Below, in pieces: positions 1 to 8,051 of a stretch of DNA of 22,367 bases. This stretch comes from an uncultured Dorea sp. (GTDB lineage Bacteria; Bacillota; Clostridia; Lachnospirales; Lachnospiraceae). The translations under genes and the position numbers were made by a program. The notes under the pieces are model-generated. The model saw only the letters and a list, made by a program, of their open reading frames with translations, was not told the origin of the DNA and made no database searches. Location: positions 50,912 to 73,278 of the forward strand of contig CAJTUQ010000001.1 of assembly GCA_910579335.1 (NCBI GenBank), written 5' to 3'. Positions within the stretch are counted from its first letter, which is position 1, and every line of letters begins with the position of its first letter.

Positions 1-165
1 GATATATCTGAATATCACTTCCGAGTTGCGGTTTCCGAATGTCCGGACGGATTAGTAAGAACCGCCGGAGTCCCGCCGTTATACGGGAGACATATGACGG
101 TATGTTTAGGTGGTTTATAAACAGAAGCGCAGCTTTTGTCCTATACAGGGCAGAAGCTTTTTTTG
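1..165 (+). promoter_or_regulatory. T-box leader of ileS (5' end outside window)
   Basis: This is the 3' part of a tRNA-sensing T-box leader. Seen: GAATATCA at 11-18 offers an ATC (Ile) specifier at 14-16 followed by a purine, and AGTAAGAACCGCCGG at 54-68 resembles the conserved linker after stem I. In the antiterminator, TAGG (107-110) pairs with CCTA (140-143), ACAGAAGC (121-128) pairs with GCTTTTGT (132-139), and TGGT opens the bulge at 111, where uncharged tRNA ends would bind. The competing terminator is at 131-164. Known for the family: uncharged tRNA-Ile stabilises the antiterminator and switches on the synthetase gene. The bulge (about 10 bases) is longer and less canonical than the usual seven. 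Stem I starts before base 1, so the specifier assignment is probable, not proven. Confidence 0.8.
131..164 (+). terminator. T-box regulated terminator before ileS
   Basis: AGCTTTTGTCC (131-141) pairs over 11 bases, including G-U pairs, with GGGCAGAAGCT (148-158) around a six-base loop, and a run of seven T follows (158-164). Its 5' arm overlaps the antiterminator's 3' arm, so the two folds exclude each other. That is the expected T-box switch. Confidence 0.85.
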
Positions 166-202
166 CATTATCAATGATTTTAGAAGGAGGAGTAACAGCA
201 AC

Positions 203-3200
203 ATGTACAAAAAAGTTCCGACAGATTTGAATTTTGTAGACAGAGAAAAAGCTGTCCTGAAATTCTGGGAAGATCATAAAATCTTCGAGAAAAGTATGAA
301 AGAAAAGGACGGCAATGAGATTTATATGTTTTATGACGGGCCGCCGACGGCTAACGGCAAACCGCATATCGGCCATGTGCTGACCCGCGTAATCAAGGAC
401 ATGATTCCCAGATACCGCACGATGAAGGGTTATCAGGTGCCGAGGAAGGCAGGGTGGGATACCCACGGCCTTCCGGTGGAGCTTGAGGTTGAGAAGGCGC
501 TGGGGCTTGACGGCAAGGAGCAGATTGAGGAGTATGGCCTGGAGCCGTTTATCGACAAGTGTAAGGAGAGTGTCTGGAAGTACAAGGGCATGTGGGAGGA
601 TTTTTCCGGAACGGTCGGGTTTTGGGCGGATATGGACGATCCTTATGTGACTTATCATAACGATTATATTGAATCTGAGTGGTGGGCGTTAAAAAAGATT
701 TGGGACAAGGGCCTTCTCTACAAAGGCTTTAAAATCGTTCCATACTGCCCGCGCTGCGGGACGCCTCTTTCTGCGCAGGAAGTGGCGCAGGGCTATAAGG
801 ATGTGAAGGAGCGCTCAGCCATTGTCCGGTTTAAGGCGGCCGGGGAGGATGCATATCTTCTTGCATGGACGACTACGCCGTGGACGCTCCCCTCTAACTT
901 GGGTCTGTGCGTAAATCCGAAGGAGACGTATGCGAAGGTAAAATGTATCGACGGTTATACCTATTATATGGCGGAGGCGCTTCTTGATACCGTGCTCTCT
1001 CCGCTTGCAAAGGACAAAGAAGCAGCTTATGAGGTGCTTGCCACATATACGGGAAAAGAGCTGGAATATAAAGAGTACGAGCCGCTTTACCAGTGTGCGG
1101 CGGACGGAATCGCCGGCCAGCATAAAAAAGCGTTTTATGTAACCTGCGACGATTACGTAACCCTGACGGACGGTACGGGAGTCGTACACATCGCGCCTGC
1201 GTTTGGTGAGGACGATGCGAAGGTCTGCCGGAAATATGACATGCCTTTTGTGCAGCTAGTGGACGAGAAGGGAAATATGGCGGAGTCTACGCCGTTTGCC
1301 GGACTTTTTGTAAAAAAGGCGGATCCGAAAGTGCTGAAGGATTTGGAAGAGCGGGGGCTTCTTTTTGAGGCGCCGAATTTTGAGCACAGCTATCCGCACT
1401 GCTGGAGATGCGACACGCCGCTTATCTACTATGCCCGCGAGTCATGGTTTATCAACATGACGGCCGTGAAGGACGATTTGATTGCCAATAATAATACCAT
1501 TCATTGGATTCCGGAGAGTATCGGAAAAGGCCGTTTTGGCGACTGGCTGGAAAATGTCCAGGACTGGGGCATCAGCCGGAACCGTTACTGGGGAACGCCG
1601 CTGAATATCTGGGAGTGTGAATGCGGGCACCAGCATTCAATCGGAAGCATTGAGGAATTAAAGTCGATGTCTGGCAACTGCCCGGAGGACATCGAGCTTC
1701 ACCGTCCATATATCGACGAAGTGACGATACGCTGTCCGAAGTGCGGAAAGGAGATGCACCGCGTGCCGGAGGTTATCGACTGCTGGTTTGATTCCGGGGC
1801 GATGCCGTTTGCGCAGCACCATTATCCTTTTGAAAATCAGGAAGTATTTGAACGGCAGTTCCCGGCGGACTTTATTTCCGAGGCGGTGGACCAGACCAGA
1901 GGATGGTTCTATTCGCTGCTTGCGATTTCTACGCTGATTTTTAATAAGGCTCCTTATAAGAACGTTATCGTGCTGGGACATGTGCAGGATGAAAAGGGAC
2001 AGAAGATGAGCAAGTCAAAAGGAAATGCCGTAGACCCCTTTGACGCTCTGGAAAAATACGGCGCGGACGCTATCCGCTGGTATTTCTACGTAAACAGTGC
2101 ACCGTGGCTGCCGAACCGCTTCCACGGAAAGGCGGTGGTAGAGGGACAGCGCAAGTTCATGGGTACGCTGTGGAATACCTACGCATTTTTTGTACTGTAT
2201 GCAAATATTGATAATTTAAATGCGGCAAAATATACGTTAGAGTACGATAAACTGTCCGTAATGGACAAATGGCTGCTCTCTAAGCTGAATACACTTGTGA
2301 AGGAAGTGGACGATAATCTTGGCGGTTACCGGATTCCGGAGGCTGCAAGAGCGCTGCAGGATTTTGTGGATGATATGAGCAATTGGTACGTAAGAAGGAG
2401 CAGGGAGCGTTTCTGGGCGAAAGGAATGGAGCAGGACAAGATTAATGCTTATATGACGCTTTATACGGCGCTTGTAGTCTGCAGCAAGGCGGCGGCTCCG
2501 CTGATTCCGTTTATGACGGAGGACATCTACCAAAACCTTGTCAGAAGCATTGACAGCGCCGCTCCGGAAAGCATTCATCTGTGCAGCTTTCCAAAGGCGG
2601 ATGAGACGCTTATAGATAAGGAGCTGGAGGCGAATATGGAAAACGTCCTTAAGCTTGTCGTTATGGGGCGCGCCTGCAGGAATGCGGCGAATATCAAGAA
2701 TCGGCAGCCGATAGGACAGATGTATGTAAAAGCGGGATTTGAACTGCCGAAGTTTTATGAGGATATTGTTGCGGATGAGCTGAATGTGAAAACTGTAACA
2801 TTTACACAAGAAGTAAGAGATTTTACCTCCTATTCTTTTAAACCTCAGCTAAAGACAGTCGGGCCGAAGTATGGTAAAATGTTAGGCGGAATCAAGTCAT
2901 TGCTCGCTGAGCTCGACGGCAACGCAGCGATGGATGAGCTGAATGCTTCCGGAGCATTGAAGCTTGACGTGGGCGGACAGGAGATTACGTTGTTCAGGGA
3001 GGATTTGCTGATTGAATCCGCACAGGCGGAAGGGTATGTATCGGAGAATGATAACGGAATTACTGTTGTGCTGGATACGAATCTGTCGGAGGAGCTTTTG
3101 GAGGAAGGCTTCGTTCGTGAAATTATCAGTAAGATCCAGACGATGCGTAAGGAAGCGGGCTTCGAGGTGATGGATAAAATCGCCGTTACCTATGAAGGGA

Positions 3201-3352
3201 CGAAGAAGGCCGGAGAGGTATTTGCAGGCAATGCGGCAGGTATCGGCGGCGAGACGCTGGCTGTTTCCGTTGAAGAGAAGACTCCGGCAGGCTATGTGAA
3301 AGAATGGAAGATTAACGGAGAAAAAGTTACACTAGGTGTGGAAAGGATTTAG
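203..3352 (+). CDS. ileS: Isoleucyl-tRNA synthetase, type 2 (IleRS2)
   Basis: Charges tRNA-Ile with isoleucine in the cytoplasm (EC 6.1.1.5) and edits misactivated valine. The product is 1049 residues. Class I signatures are intact: HIGH at residues 55-58 and KMSKS at 601-605 within KMSKSKGN. Cys pairs occur at C182/C185 and in the central region (CECG, CPKCG). Length, the PYCPRCGTPLS segment and the lack of the C-terminal CxxC zinc finger of E. coli-type enzymes point to the eukaryote-like type 2 clade, many members of which tolerate mupirocin (family knowledge, not shown here). The ATG at 203 is chosen because AAGGAGG lies at 184-190; an in-frame start at 110 would begin inside the T-box antiterminator. 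glgP follows four bases after the stop with no terminator between. Confidence 0.97.
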   Translation: MYKKVPTDLNFVDREKAVLKFWEDHKIFEKSMKEKDGNEIYMFYDGPPTANGKPHIGHVLTRVIKDMIPRYRTMKGYQVPRKAGWDTHGLPVELEVEKALGLDGKEQIEEYGLEPFIDKCKESVWKYKGMWEDFSGTVGFWADMDDPYVTYHNDYIESEWWALKKIWDKGLLYKGFKIVPYCPRCGTPLSAQEVAQGYKDVKERSAIVRFKAAGEDAYLLAWTTTPWTLPSNLGLCVNPKETYAKVKCIDGYTYYMAEALLDTVLSPLAKDKEAAYEVLATYTGKELEYKEYEPLYQCAADGIAGQHKKAFYVTCDDYVTLTDGTGVVHIAPAFGEDDAKVCRKYDMPFVQLVDEKGNMAESTPFAGLFVKKADPKVLKDLEERGLLFEAPNFEHSYPHCWRCDTPLIYYARESWFINMTAVKDDLIANNNTIHWIPESIGKGRFGDWLENVQDWGISRNRYWGTPLNIWECECGHQHSIGSIEELKSMSGNCPEDIELHRPYIDEVTIRCPKCGKEMHRVPEVIDCWFDSGAMPFAQHHYPFENQEVFERQFPADFISEAVDQTRGWFYSLLAISTLIFNKAPYKNVIVLGHVQDEKGQKMSKSKGNAVDPFDALEKYGADAIRWYFYVNSAPWLPNRFHGKAVVEGQRKFMGTLWNTYAFFVLYANIDNLNAAKYTLEYDKLSVMDKWLLSKLNTLVKEVDDNLGGYRIPEAARALQDFVDDMSNWYVRRSRERFWAKGMEQDKINAYMTLYTALVVCSKAAAPLIPFMTEDIYQNLVRSIDSAAPESIHLCSFPKADETLIDKELEANMENVLKLVVMGRACRNAANIKNRQPIGQMYVKAGFELPKFYEDIVADELNVKTVTFTQEVRDFTSYSFKPQLKTVGPKYGKMLGGIKSLLAELDGNAAMDELNASGALKLDVGGQEITLFREDLLIESAQAEGYVSENDNGITVVLDTNLSEELLEEGFVREIISKIQTMRKEAGFEVMDKIAVTYEGTKKAGEVFAGNAAGIGGETLAVSVEEKTPAGYVKEWKINGEKVTLGVERI

Positions 3353-3356
3353 GCAG

Positions 3357-5819
3357 ATGAATTCAAGATTTAGTAAATCAGTATTTAAAAGGGATGTTCA
3401 GGATACTGTCAGAAGATTGTTCCGCAAGGAATTGGATGAGGCGAATCCGCAGGAGAAATTTCAGGCGGTATCTTATGCGGTGAAGGAAGCGATTATTGAC
3501 GATTGGATTGCCACGCAGAGACAATTTGATAAGGATGACCCGAAAATCGTATATTATATGTCGATGGAATTTTTGATGGGGCGCGCCCTTGGAAACAACT
3601 TGATTAATATGACTGCTTATAAAGAGGTAGAGGAAGCTCTTGACGAACTTGGCATCGACCTTAATGAGCTTGAGGACCAGGAGCCGGATCCGGCGCTTGG
3701 AAACGGCGGATTAGGACGTCTTGCGGCATGCTTCCTTGATTCTTTGGCGTCTCTTGGGTATGCGGCTTACGGCTGCGGGATCCGCTACCGCTACGGGATG
3801 TTTAAACAGAAAATTAAAGACGGGTATCAAGTGGAGGCGCCGGATAACTGGCTGAAAAACGGAAATCCGTTTGAGCTTAGAAGGCCGGAGTATGCCAAGG
3901 AAATCCGCTTTGGCGGCAATATCCGCGTAGAATATGATGACGAGACGGGAAAAACGATGTTTAAGCAGGAGAACTATGAGTCGGTGCGTGCGGTTCCGTA
4001 TGATTATCCGATCGTGGGCTATAATAATCATCAGGTGAATACGCTTCGTATCTGGGATGCAGAGCCAATCGTGGACTTCCAGCTTGAGTCGTTTGACAGG
4101 GGAGATTACCACAAGGCGGTAGAGCAGCAGAATCTTGCCAAGACTATCGTAGAGGTGCTTTATCCGAATGATAACCACTATGCAGGAAAAGAGCTTCGTC
4201 TGAAACAGCAGTACTTTTTCGTTTCTGCAAGCCTTCAGGCGGCGGTTGCAAAATATATGAGAAGCCATGACGATGTGAGAAAGCTGTATGAGAAGGCTAC
4301 CTTCCAGATGAACGATACGCATCCGACCGTAGCGGTGGCGGAGCTGATGAGGATTCTTCTGGATGATTACCAGCTTGGATGGAACGAGGCATGGGAGGTT
4401 ACGACAAAGGCCTGCGCCTACACGAACCATACGATTATGGCGGAAGCTCTTGAAAAGTGGCCGATTGATTTGTTCTCAAGGCTCCTTCCAAGAGTGTACC
4501 AGATTATACAGGAGATTGACCGCCGCTTTATCATTCAGGTATGCGAGATGTATCCGGGTGATGAGGAGAAGGTTAAAAAGATGGGAATCCTGCGTGACGG
4601 CCAGGTAAAGATGGCACATCTTGCAATCGTTGCGGGATATTCTGTAAATGGTGTTGCAAGGCTCCATACAGAGATTCTTAAGAAGCGCGAGCTTAAGGAT
4701 TTCTATGAGATGATGCCCCAGAAGTTCAACAACAAGACAAACGGCATTACTCAGAGGCGTTTCCTTATGCATGGCAATCCGCTGCTTGCCGACTGGGTGT
4801 CAAAGAAGCTGTGCACAAAAGAATGGATAACGGACCTTACTTTGATGGACGGACTTAAAAAATATGCGGATGACGCTACGTCTCTCAAGGAGTTTATGGC
4901 AATCAAGCGCAAGAATAAAGAACGCCTTGCCGCATATATTATGGAGCACAACGGAATCGAAGTAGACCCGGATTCAATCTTTGACGTACAGGTAAAGAGA
5001 CTTCATGAGTATAAGAGACAGCTTCTTAATATCCTGCATGTCATGTATCTGTATAACAAGATAAAGAGCCATCCGGAAATGAGCTTTTATCCGAGAACCT
5101 TTATCTTTGGCGCAAAGGCTTCCGCAGGCTATGTCCGTGCAAAGGAGATTATCAAGCTGATTAACTCTGTGGCTGACGTGGTAAACAATGACCGCAGCAT
5201 CAATGGAAAGCTGAAGGTTGTGTTTATCGAGGATTACCGTGTATCCATCGCAGAGTGGATATTTGCGGCAGCAGATGTGAGCGAGCAGATTTCCACCGCA
5301 TCTAAGGAAGCTTCGGGTACGGGCAATATGAAATTTATGTTAAACGGCGCGCCGACGCTTGGCACGATGGACGGCGCCAACGTGGAGATTGTAGAAGAGG
5401 TCGGCGAGGAGAATGCATTTATTTTCGGCATGAGCTCGGATGAGGTCATGGGTTATGAGAAAAACGGCGGTTACAATCCGTATGACATCTACAATAATGA
5501 TGAAGAAATCCGCCGCGTAGTGAACCAGCTTGTGGACGGGACCTATGCGGAAGGCGATTCGGAGAGATACCGTGACCTTTACAACAGCCTGTTGATTCGA
5601 AAAGGGAATGATAAGGCGGATATGTTCTTTATCCTGAAGGATTTTCGCGCATACGCACAGGCGCAGGAAGAGGTAGAGGCTGCCTACAGGGACAAGGACA
5701 GATGGGCGAGAATGGCGCTTCTTAATACGGCGTGCTGCGGGAAGTTCTCTTCTGACAGGACAATTGAGGAATATGTAGAAGATATTTGGAAGCTGGATAA
5801 AATTAAAGTAGAGGCATAA
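3357..5819 (+). CDS. glgP: Glycogen/starch/alpha-glucan phosphorylase
   Basis: Releases glucose-1-phosphate from alpha-1,4-glucan ends using phosphate and pyridoxal phosphate (EC 2.4.1.1), in the cytoplasm. The product has 820 residues, normal for bacterial GT35 phosphorylases. Seen: DPALGNGGLGRLAACFLDS near the N-terminus, QMNDTHPT, FDVQVKRLHEYKRQLLN, and the PLP site EASGTGNMKF with the Schiff-base lysine at K659. The start at ATG 3357 is supported by GAAAGGA at 3341-3347; a GTG at 3336 would lie inside ileS. It begins four bases after the ileS stop, so it is probably co-transcribed with ileS and therefore downstream of the Ile T-box. No other glycogen gene is in the window. A strong terminator follows at 5851-5883. 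Confidence 0.96.
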   Translation: MNSRFSKSVFKRDVQDTVRRLFRKELDEANPQEKFQAVSYAVKEAIIDDWIATQRQFDKDDPKIVYYMSMEFLMGRALGNNLINMTAYKEVEEALDELGIDLNELEDQEPDPALGNGGLGRLAACFLDSLASLGYAAYGCGIRYRYGMFKQKIKDGYQVEAPDNWLKNGNPFELRRPEYAKEIRFGGNIRVEYDDETGKTMFKQENYESVRAVPYDYPIVGYNNHQVNTLRIWDAEPIVDFQLESFDRGDYHKAVEQQNLAKTIVEVLYPNDNHYAGKELRLKQQYFFVSASLQAAVAKYMRSHDDVRKLYEKATFQMNDTHPTVAVAELMRILLDDYQLGWNEAWEVTTKACAYTNHTIMAEALEKWPIDLFSRLLPRVYQIIQEIDRRFIIQVCEMYPGDEEKVKKMGILRDGQVKMAHLAIVAGYSVNGVARLHTEILKKRELKDFYEMMPQKFNNKTNGITQRRFLMHGNPLLADWVSKKLCTKEWITDLTLMDGLKKYADDATSLKEFMAIKRKNKERLAAYIMEHNGIEVDPDSIFDVQVKRLHEYKRQLLNILHVMYLYNKIKSHPEMSFYPRTFIFGAKASAGYVRAKEIIKLINSVADVVNNDRSINGKLKVVFIEDYRVSIAEWIFAAADVSEQISTASKEASGTGNMKFMLNGAPTLGTMDGANVEIVEEVGEENAFIFGMSSDEVMGYEKNGGYNPYDIYNNDEEIRRVVNQLVDGTYAEGDSERYRDLYNSLLIRKGNDKADMFFILKDFRAYAQAQEEVEAAYRDKDRWARMALLNTACCGKFSSDRTIEEYVEDIWKLDKIKVEA

Positions 5820-5828
5820 GGATATTTA

Positions 5829-5846
5829 TTATTTATGCATAAATAA
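5829..5846. repeat. 18-base perfect palindrome
   Basis: TTATTTATGCATAAATAA reads the same on both strands. It lies just after the glgP stop and overlaps the proposed -35 element (5837-5844) of the spoIID promoter. It could be a protein-binding site or simple AT-rich symmetry. Nothing further supports a regulator. Confidence 0.5.
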
Positions 5847-5865
5847 CGGAGTTCTCCCATACAGT
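5837..5865 (+). promoter_or_regulatory. Putative sigma-E promoter of spoIID
   Basis: GCATAAAT (5837-5844), 13 bases, CATACAGT (5858-5865). This fits the Bacillus/Clostridium sigma-E pattern (GnATAnnT, 13-15 bases, CATACAnT). Expected start is near 5871-5872, giving a leader of about 13 bases that begins with the SD. spoIID is a sigma-E gene in Bacillus subtilis. The -10 element lies inside the glgP terminator stem. Confidence 0.6.
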
Positions 5866-5883
5866 GTATGGGAGGGCTTTTTT
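5851..5883 (+). terminator. Terminator of ileS-glgP
   Basis: GTTCTCCCATAC (5851-5862) pairs with GTATGGGAGGGC (5866-5877) over 12 bases, two of them G-U, around a three-base loop. TTTTTT (5878-5883) follows and ends directly at the spoIID ATG. The 3' arm doubles as the spoIID ribosome-binding site (GGGAGGG, 5870-5876). Confidence 0.9.
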
Positions 5884-6795
5884 ATGCGGCAGAGTTTCAA
5901 ACAATTTGGATATTATTTAACAATTATTGTGTTATTGCCATATGTGATAACTGTATTTATAAATGGGCCAAGCATTACTACCTCATCCCATGTTGACGAG
6001 ACCTATGTAAAGGTCAGAATGGAGGAGGGACAGTCGAAAGAGGAGGGAGAGGTCGCAAAGCTCCCTATAGAAGATTACTGCATAGGAATTATGGCGAAAG
6101 AAATCCTTCCGGGTTATGAAAAAGAGATGCTGAAAGCGCAGGCGGTACTGGTGCGGACGGATGTTTACCGCAGAATCGAGCAGGAGGGAAGCGAAGCCGT
6201 GTTTGAGGATTCCTTCTGGACGCAGAAGCAGATGGAGGAGACGTGGGGGGTGACGAGATACTCGCGCTATTATAACAAGCTTAGAAGTGCGTGGAGGAGT
6301 ACGGAAGGCCAAGTGCTGATGTATGAAGGAAAACTTGCAAAAACGCCGTTTTTCCGTTTGAGCAACGGGAGTACGAGGGACGGGAAAGAGGTACTTGGAG
6401 AGGAATACCCGTATTTAAAGATTATGGAATGTCCGAAAGATATTGAGGCTGAGGAGCAGATTCAGACAGTGACGCTTGAGGATATGGATGCGGAAATAAA
6501 GGAATGTGATACCGCGGGATACGTACTCCGTGTACGGGTGGGAAAGGAGGAGGTAAGCGGCGAGGAGTTCAGGACGAATTATCATTTGGCGTCTAGCTGC
6601 TTTACCCTCCAGAAATATAATGGAAAGCTTAGGATAACGACAAGAGGGGTCGGTCATGGCCTGGGGATGAGCCAGAATACGGCAAATGAAATGGCAAAAA
6701 GCGGACGGGAATATGAGGAGATACTGGAAGAATTTTTTGAAGATGCAAAGATAAAAGAAGTGACAGATATCGTATCAACAGGTCAGTCTAAGTAA
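5884..6795 (+). CDS. spoIID: Stage II sporulation protein D (SpoIID), peptidoglycan lytic transglycosylase
   Basis: In spore formers SpoIID cleaves denuded glycan strands and drives engulfment of the forespore by the mother-cell membrane, in the DMP complex with SpoIIM and SpoIIP. The product is 303 residues. Seen: a membrane anchor at about residues 9-26; the SpoIID core LPIEDYCIGIMAKE with a glutamate (E73) at the place of the family's catalytic Glu; LKAQAVLVRTDVYRR; and the C-terminal GVGHGLGMSQNTANEMA signature. SD GGGAGGG at 5870-5876 supports ATG 5884. spoIIQ follows 75 bases downstream. SpoIIM and SpoIIP are not in this window. A sigma-E-like promoter overlaps the upstream terminator. 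Confidence 0.93.
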   Translation: MRQSFKQFGYYLTIIVLLPYVITVFINGPSITTSSHVDETYVKVRMEEGQSKEEGEVAKLPIEDYCIGIMAKEILPGYEKEMLKAQAVLVRTDVYRRIEQEGSEAVFEDSFWTQKQMEETWGVTRYSRYYNKLRSAWRSTEGQVLMYEGKLAKTPFFRLSNGSTRDGKEVLGEEYPYLKIMECPKDIEAEEQIQTVTLEDMDAEIKECDTAGYVLRVRVGKEEVSGEEFRTNYHLASSCFTLQKYNGKLRITTRGVGHGLGMSQNTANEMAKSGREYEEILEEFFEDAKIKEVTDIVSTGQSK

Positions 6796-6819
6796 AGTGT
6801 GATTTAATTGGTTTTATAA

Positions 6820-6849
6820 GAATAAGTCGGCCGCTATCTGGCAAAAATA
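6820..6849 (+). promoter_or_regulatory. Putative sigma-F promoter of spoIIQ
   Basis: GAATA (6820-6824), 15 bases, GGCAAAAATA (6840-6849). This matches every position of the commonly quoted sigma-F consensus as I recall it (GHATA, about 15 bases, GGHRANAMTW). Expected start is near 6855, about 16 bases before the spoIIQ ATG. Forespore expression of spoIIQ under sigma-F is established in Bacillus. Confidence 0.65.
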
Positions 6850-6870
6850 AAGTCAGAGGTGGTGATTATT

Positions 6871-7653
6871 ATGAATGAAAGGCAAACTCCAAGATTTAAG
6901 CCGAAACGAAAGAATAAGGGGGCAGCTGTCGCGGCGGTGCTGTGTTTTGCAGCAGCAATTGCAATTGTGGGAACATATACATTTAAAGACTACAGAGAAT
7001 CACAGCAGGAAATAGAACAAATGGAGCTGTCGCAGGCAAAGAAACAGGAGCAGAAGGAAAAAACAGAAAAATCAGAAGAGGCGAATACAAATCTGATTGT
7101 CAATGAAAAGGAAGACGATGCTCTGGCAAATGCTCCGGAAACAGATGTTTTGGAGGAAACAGAGGAAGAAAAGGAACCTGAAGCTGCGCAGGAAGAAAGC
7201 ACGAAGCAGACGGCCGGAAAGAGCAATGCAGTGAATTTTGCCGGTGACAGCAAGCTGCTGTGGCCCGTGGAAGGAACGCTCCTTATGAATTACAGCATGG
7301 ACAAAACAGTGTATTTTTCAACGCTGGATCAGTTTAAGTATAATCCTGCACTGGTGATTTCAGGAGAGAAAGGCGACCAGGTCATCTCGTCCGCACCGGG
7401 AATCGTAAAGTCCATTGATAAGACTGCTGAGACAGGGACGGTAGTCAATGTTGACATCGGCGGCGGATATGAGCTCTTCTATGGACAGTTGAATGATGTA
7501 AAGGTAAAGACCGGAGATTATGTGGACAGTAAAACGGTTTTGGGATACGTAGGTGAGCCGACGATTTATTACAGTGTAGAGGGATGCAATGTTTATTTTG
7601 AAATGAGAAAAGACGGCCAGCCGGTCAATCCGATGGATTATCTGGTTGAGTAA
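6871..7653 (+). CDS. spoIIQ: Stage II sporulation protein Q-like, degenerate M23/LytM domain
   Basis: Forespore membrane protein expected to pair with mother-cell SpoIIIAH across the intermembrane space during engulfment. The product is 260 residues from ATG 6871 (SD AGAGGTGG at 6855-6862; GTG codons at 6859 and 6862 lie inside that SD). Domains: basic N-terminus, membrane helix about 17-36, acidic low-complexity linker about 41-115, then an M23 fold from WPVEG (131) to NPMDYL (253-258). All four zinc-site positions of active M23 peptidases are changed: N158 for His and V162 for Asp of HxGxD, Q206 for His of YAHL, Y242 for His of LHFE. It should bind but not cut. Assignment to SpoIIQ rests on the degenerate domain, topology and position after spoIID. 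Confidence 0.85.
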   Translation: MNERQTPRFKPKRKNKGAAVAAVLCFAAAIAIVGTYTFKDYRESQQEIEQMELSQAKKQEQKEKTEKSEEANTNLIVNEKEDDALANAPETDVLEETEEEKEPEAAQEESTKQTAGKSNAVNFAGDSKLLWPVEGTLLMNYSMDKTVYFSTLDQFKYNPALVISGEKGDQVISSAPGIVKSIDKTAETGTVVNVDIGGGYELFYGQLNDVKVKTGDYVDSKTVLGYVGEPTIYYSVEGCNVYFEMRKDGQPVNPMDYLVE

Positions 7654-7660
7654 ACGAAAG

Positions 7661-7693
7661 CAGTCCGGCCAGGCGCCGGACTGTTATTTTTTC
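7661..7693 (+). terminator. Terminator after spoIIQ
   Basis: CAGTCCGGC (7661-7669) pairs over nine bases with GCCGGACTG (7675-7683), loop of five, followed by TTATTTTTTC. The position just after the spoIIQ stop closes the spoIID-spoIIQ unit. Confidence 0.88.
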
Positions 7694-7796
7694 GGCCGTT
7701 ATTTTTACAGAATATTAGGGCTGGCGAATGAACCGGAAATGCGGTATATTTGACATATCAGCGAAGTGATGAAAAAGATGAGGAAGACGGACGGAC

Positions 7797-8051
7797 ATGA
7801 ATTATACTTATATTGTTGAATGCAGCGACGGCAGCTTATATACCGGATGGACAACGGATTTAGAAAAAAGAATCAATGCGCACAATACGGGAATGGGGGC
7901 AAAATATACGAAAAGCCGCCGGCCGGTAAGGTTAGCGTACTCGGAGGAGTACGGGACGAGGAAAGAGGCCATGAAACGGGAATGCGCCATTAAGCGCATG
8001 ACAAGGCAGGAGAAGTTGGAGCTGATAAAAAAAGGAAACCGGCCCGGATAG
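7797..8051 (+). CDS. GIY-YIG nuclease family protein (UPF0213/YhbQ-YazA type)
   Basis: An 84-residue single-domain GIY-YIG protein, the usual size of the small UPF0213 group. The GIY position reads YIV (5-7) and the YIG position YTG (15-17). R25 in DLEKRINAHN matches the catalytic arginine position, and the RKEAMKRECAIK helix carries the family's acidic residues. Members are linked to DNA repair or processing, but the cellular role in Firmicutes is not settled. The start at ATG 7797 has a weak SD (GAGGA, 7780-7784). It stands alone between the spoIIQ terminator and a convergent gene. No convincing promoter was found in the 100 bases upstream. Confidence 0.88.
   Translation: MNYTYIVECSDGSLYTGWTTDLEKRINAHNTGMGAKYTKSRRPVRLAYSEEYGTRKEAMKRECAIKRMTRQEKLELIKKGNRPG

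Noticed and set aside
110..202. Longer N-terminus for IleRS starting at base 110
   Set aside because: It would begin inside the T-box antiterminator and run through the terminator; the SD at 184-190 and the family start support ATG 203.
7741..7796. TTGACA at 7750-7755 as promoter of the GIY-YIG gene
   Set aside because: No acceptable -10 at 16-18 bases; the sequence there is an A-rich run without a TATAAT-like hexamer.
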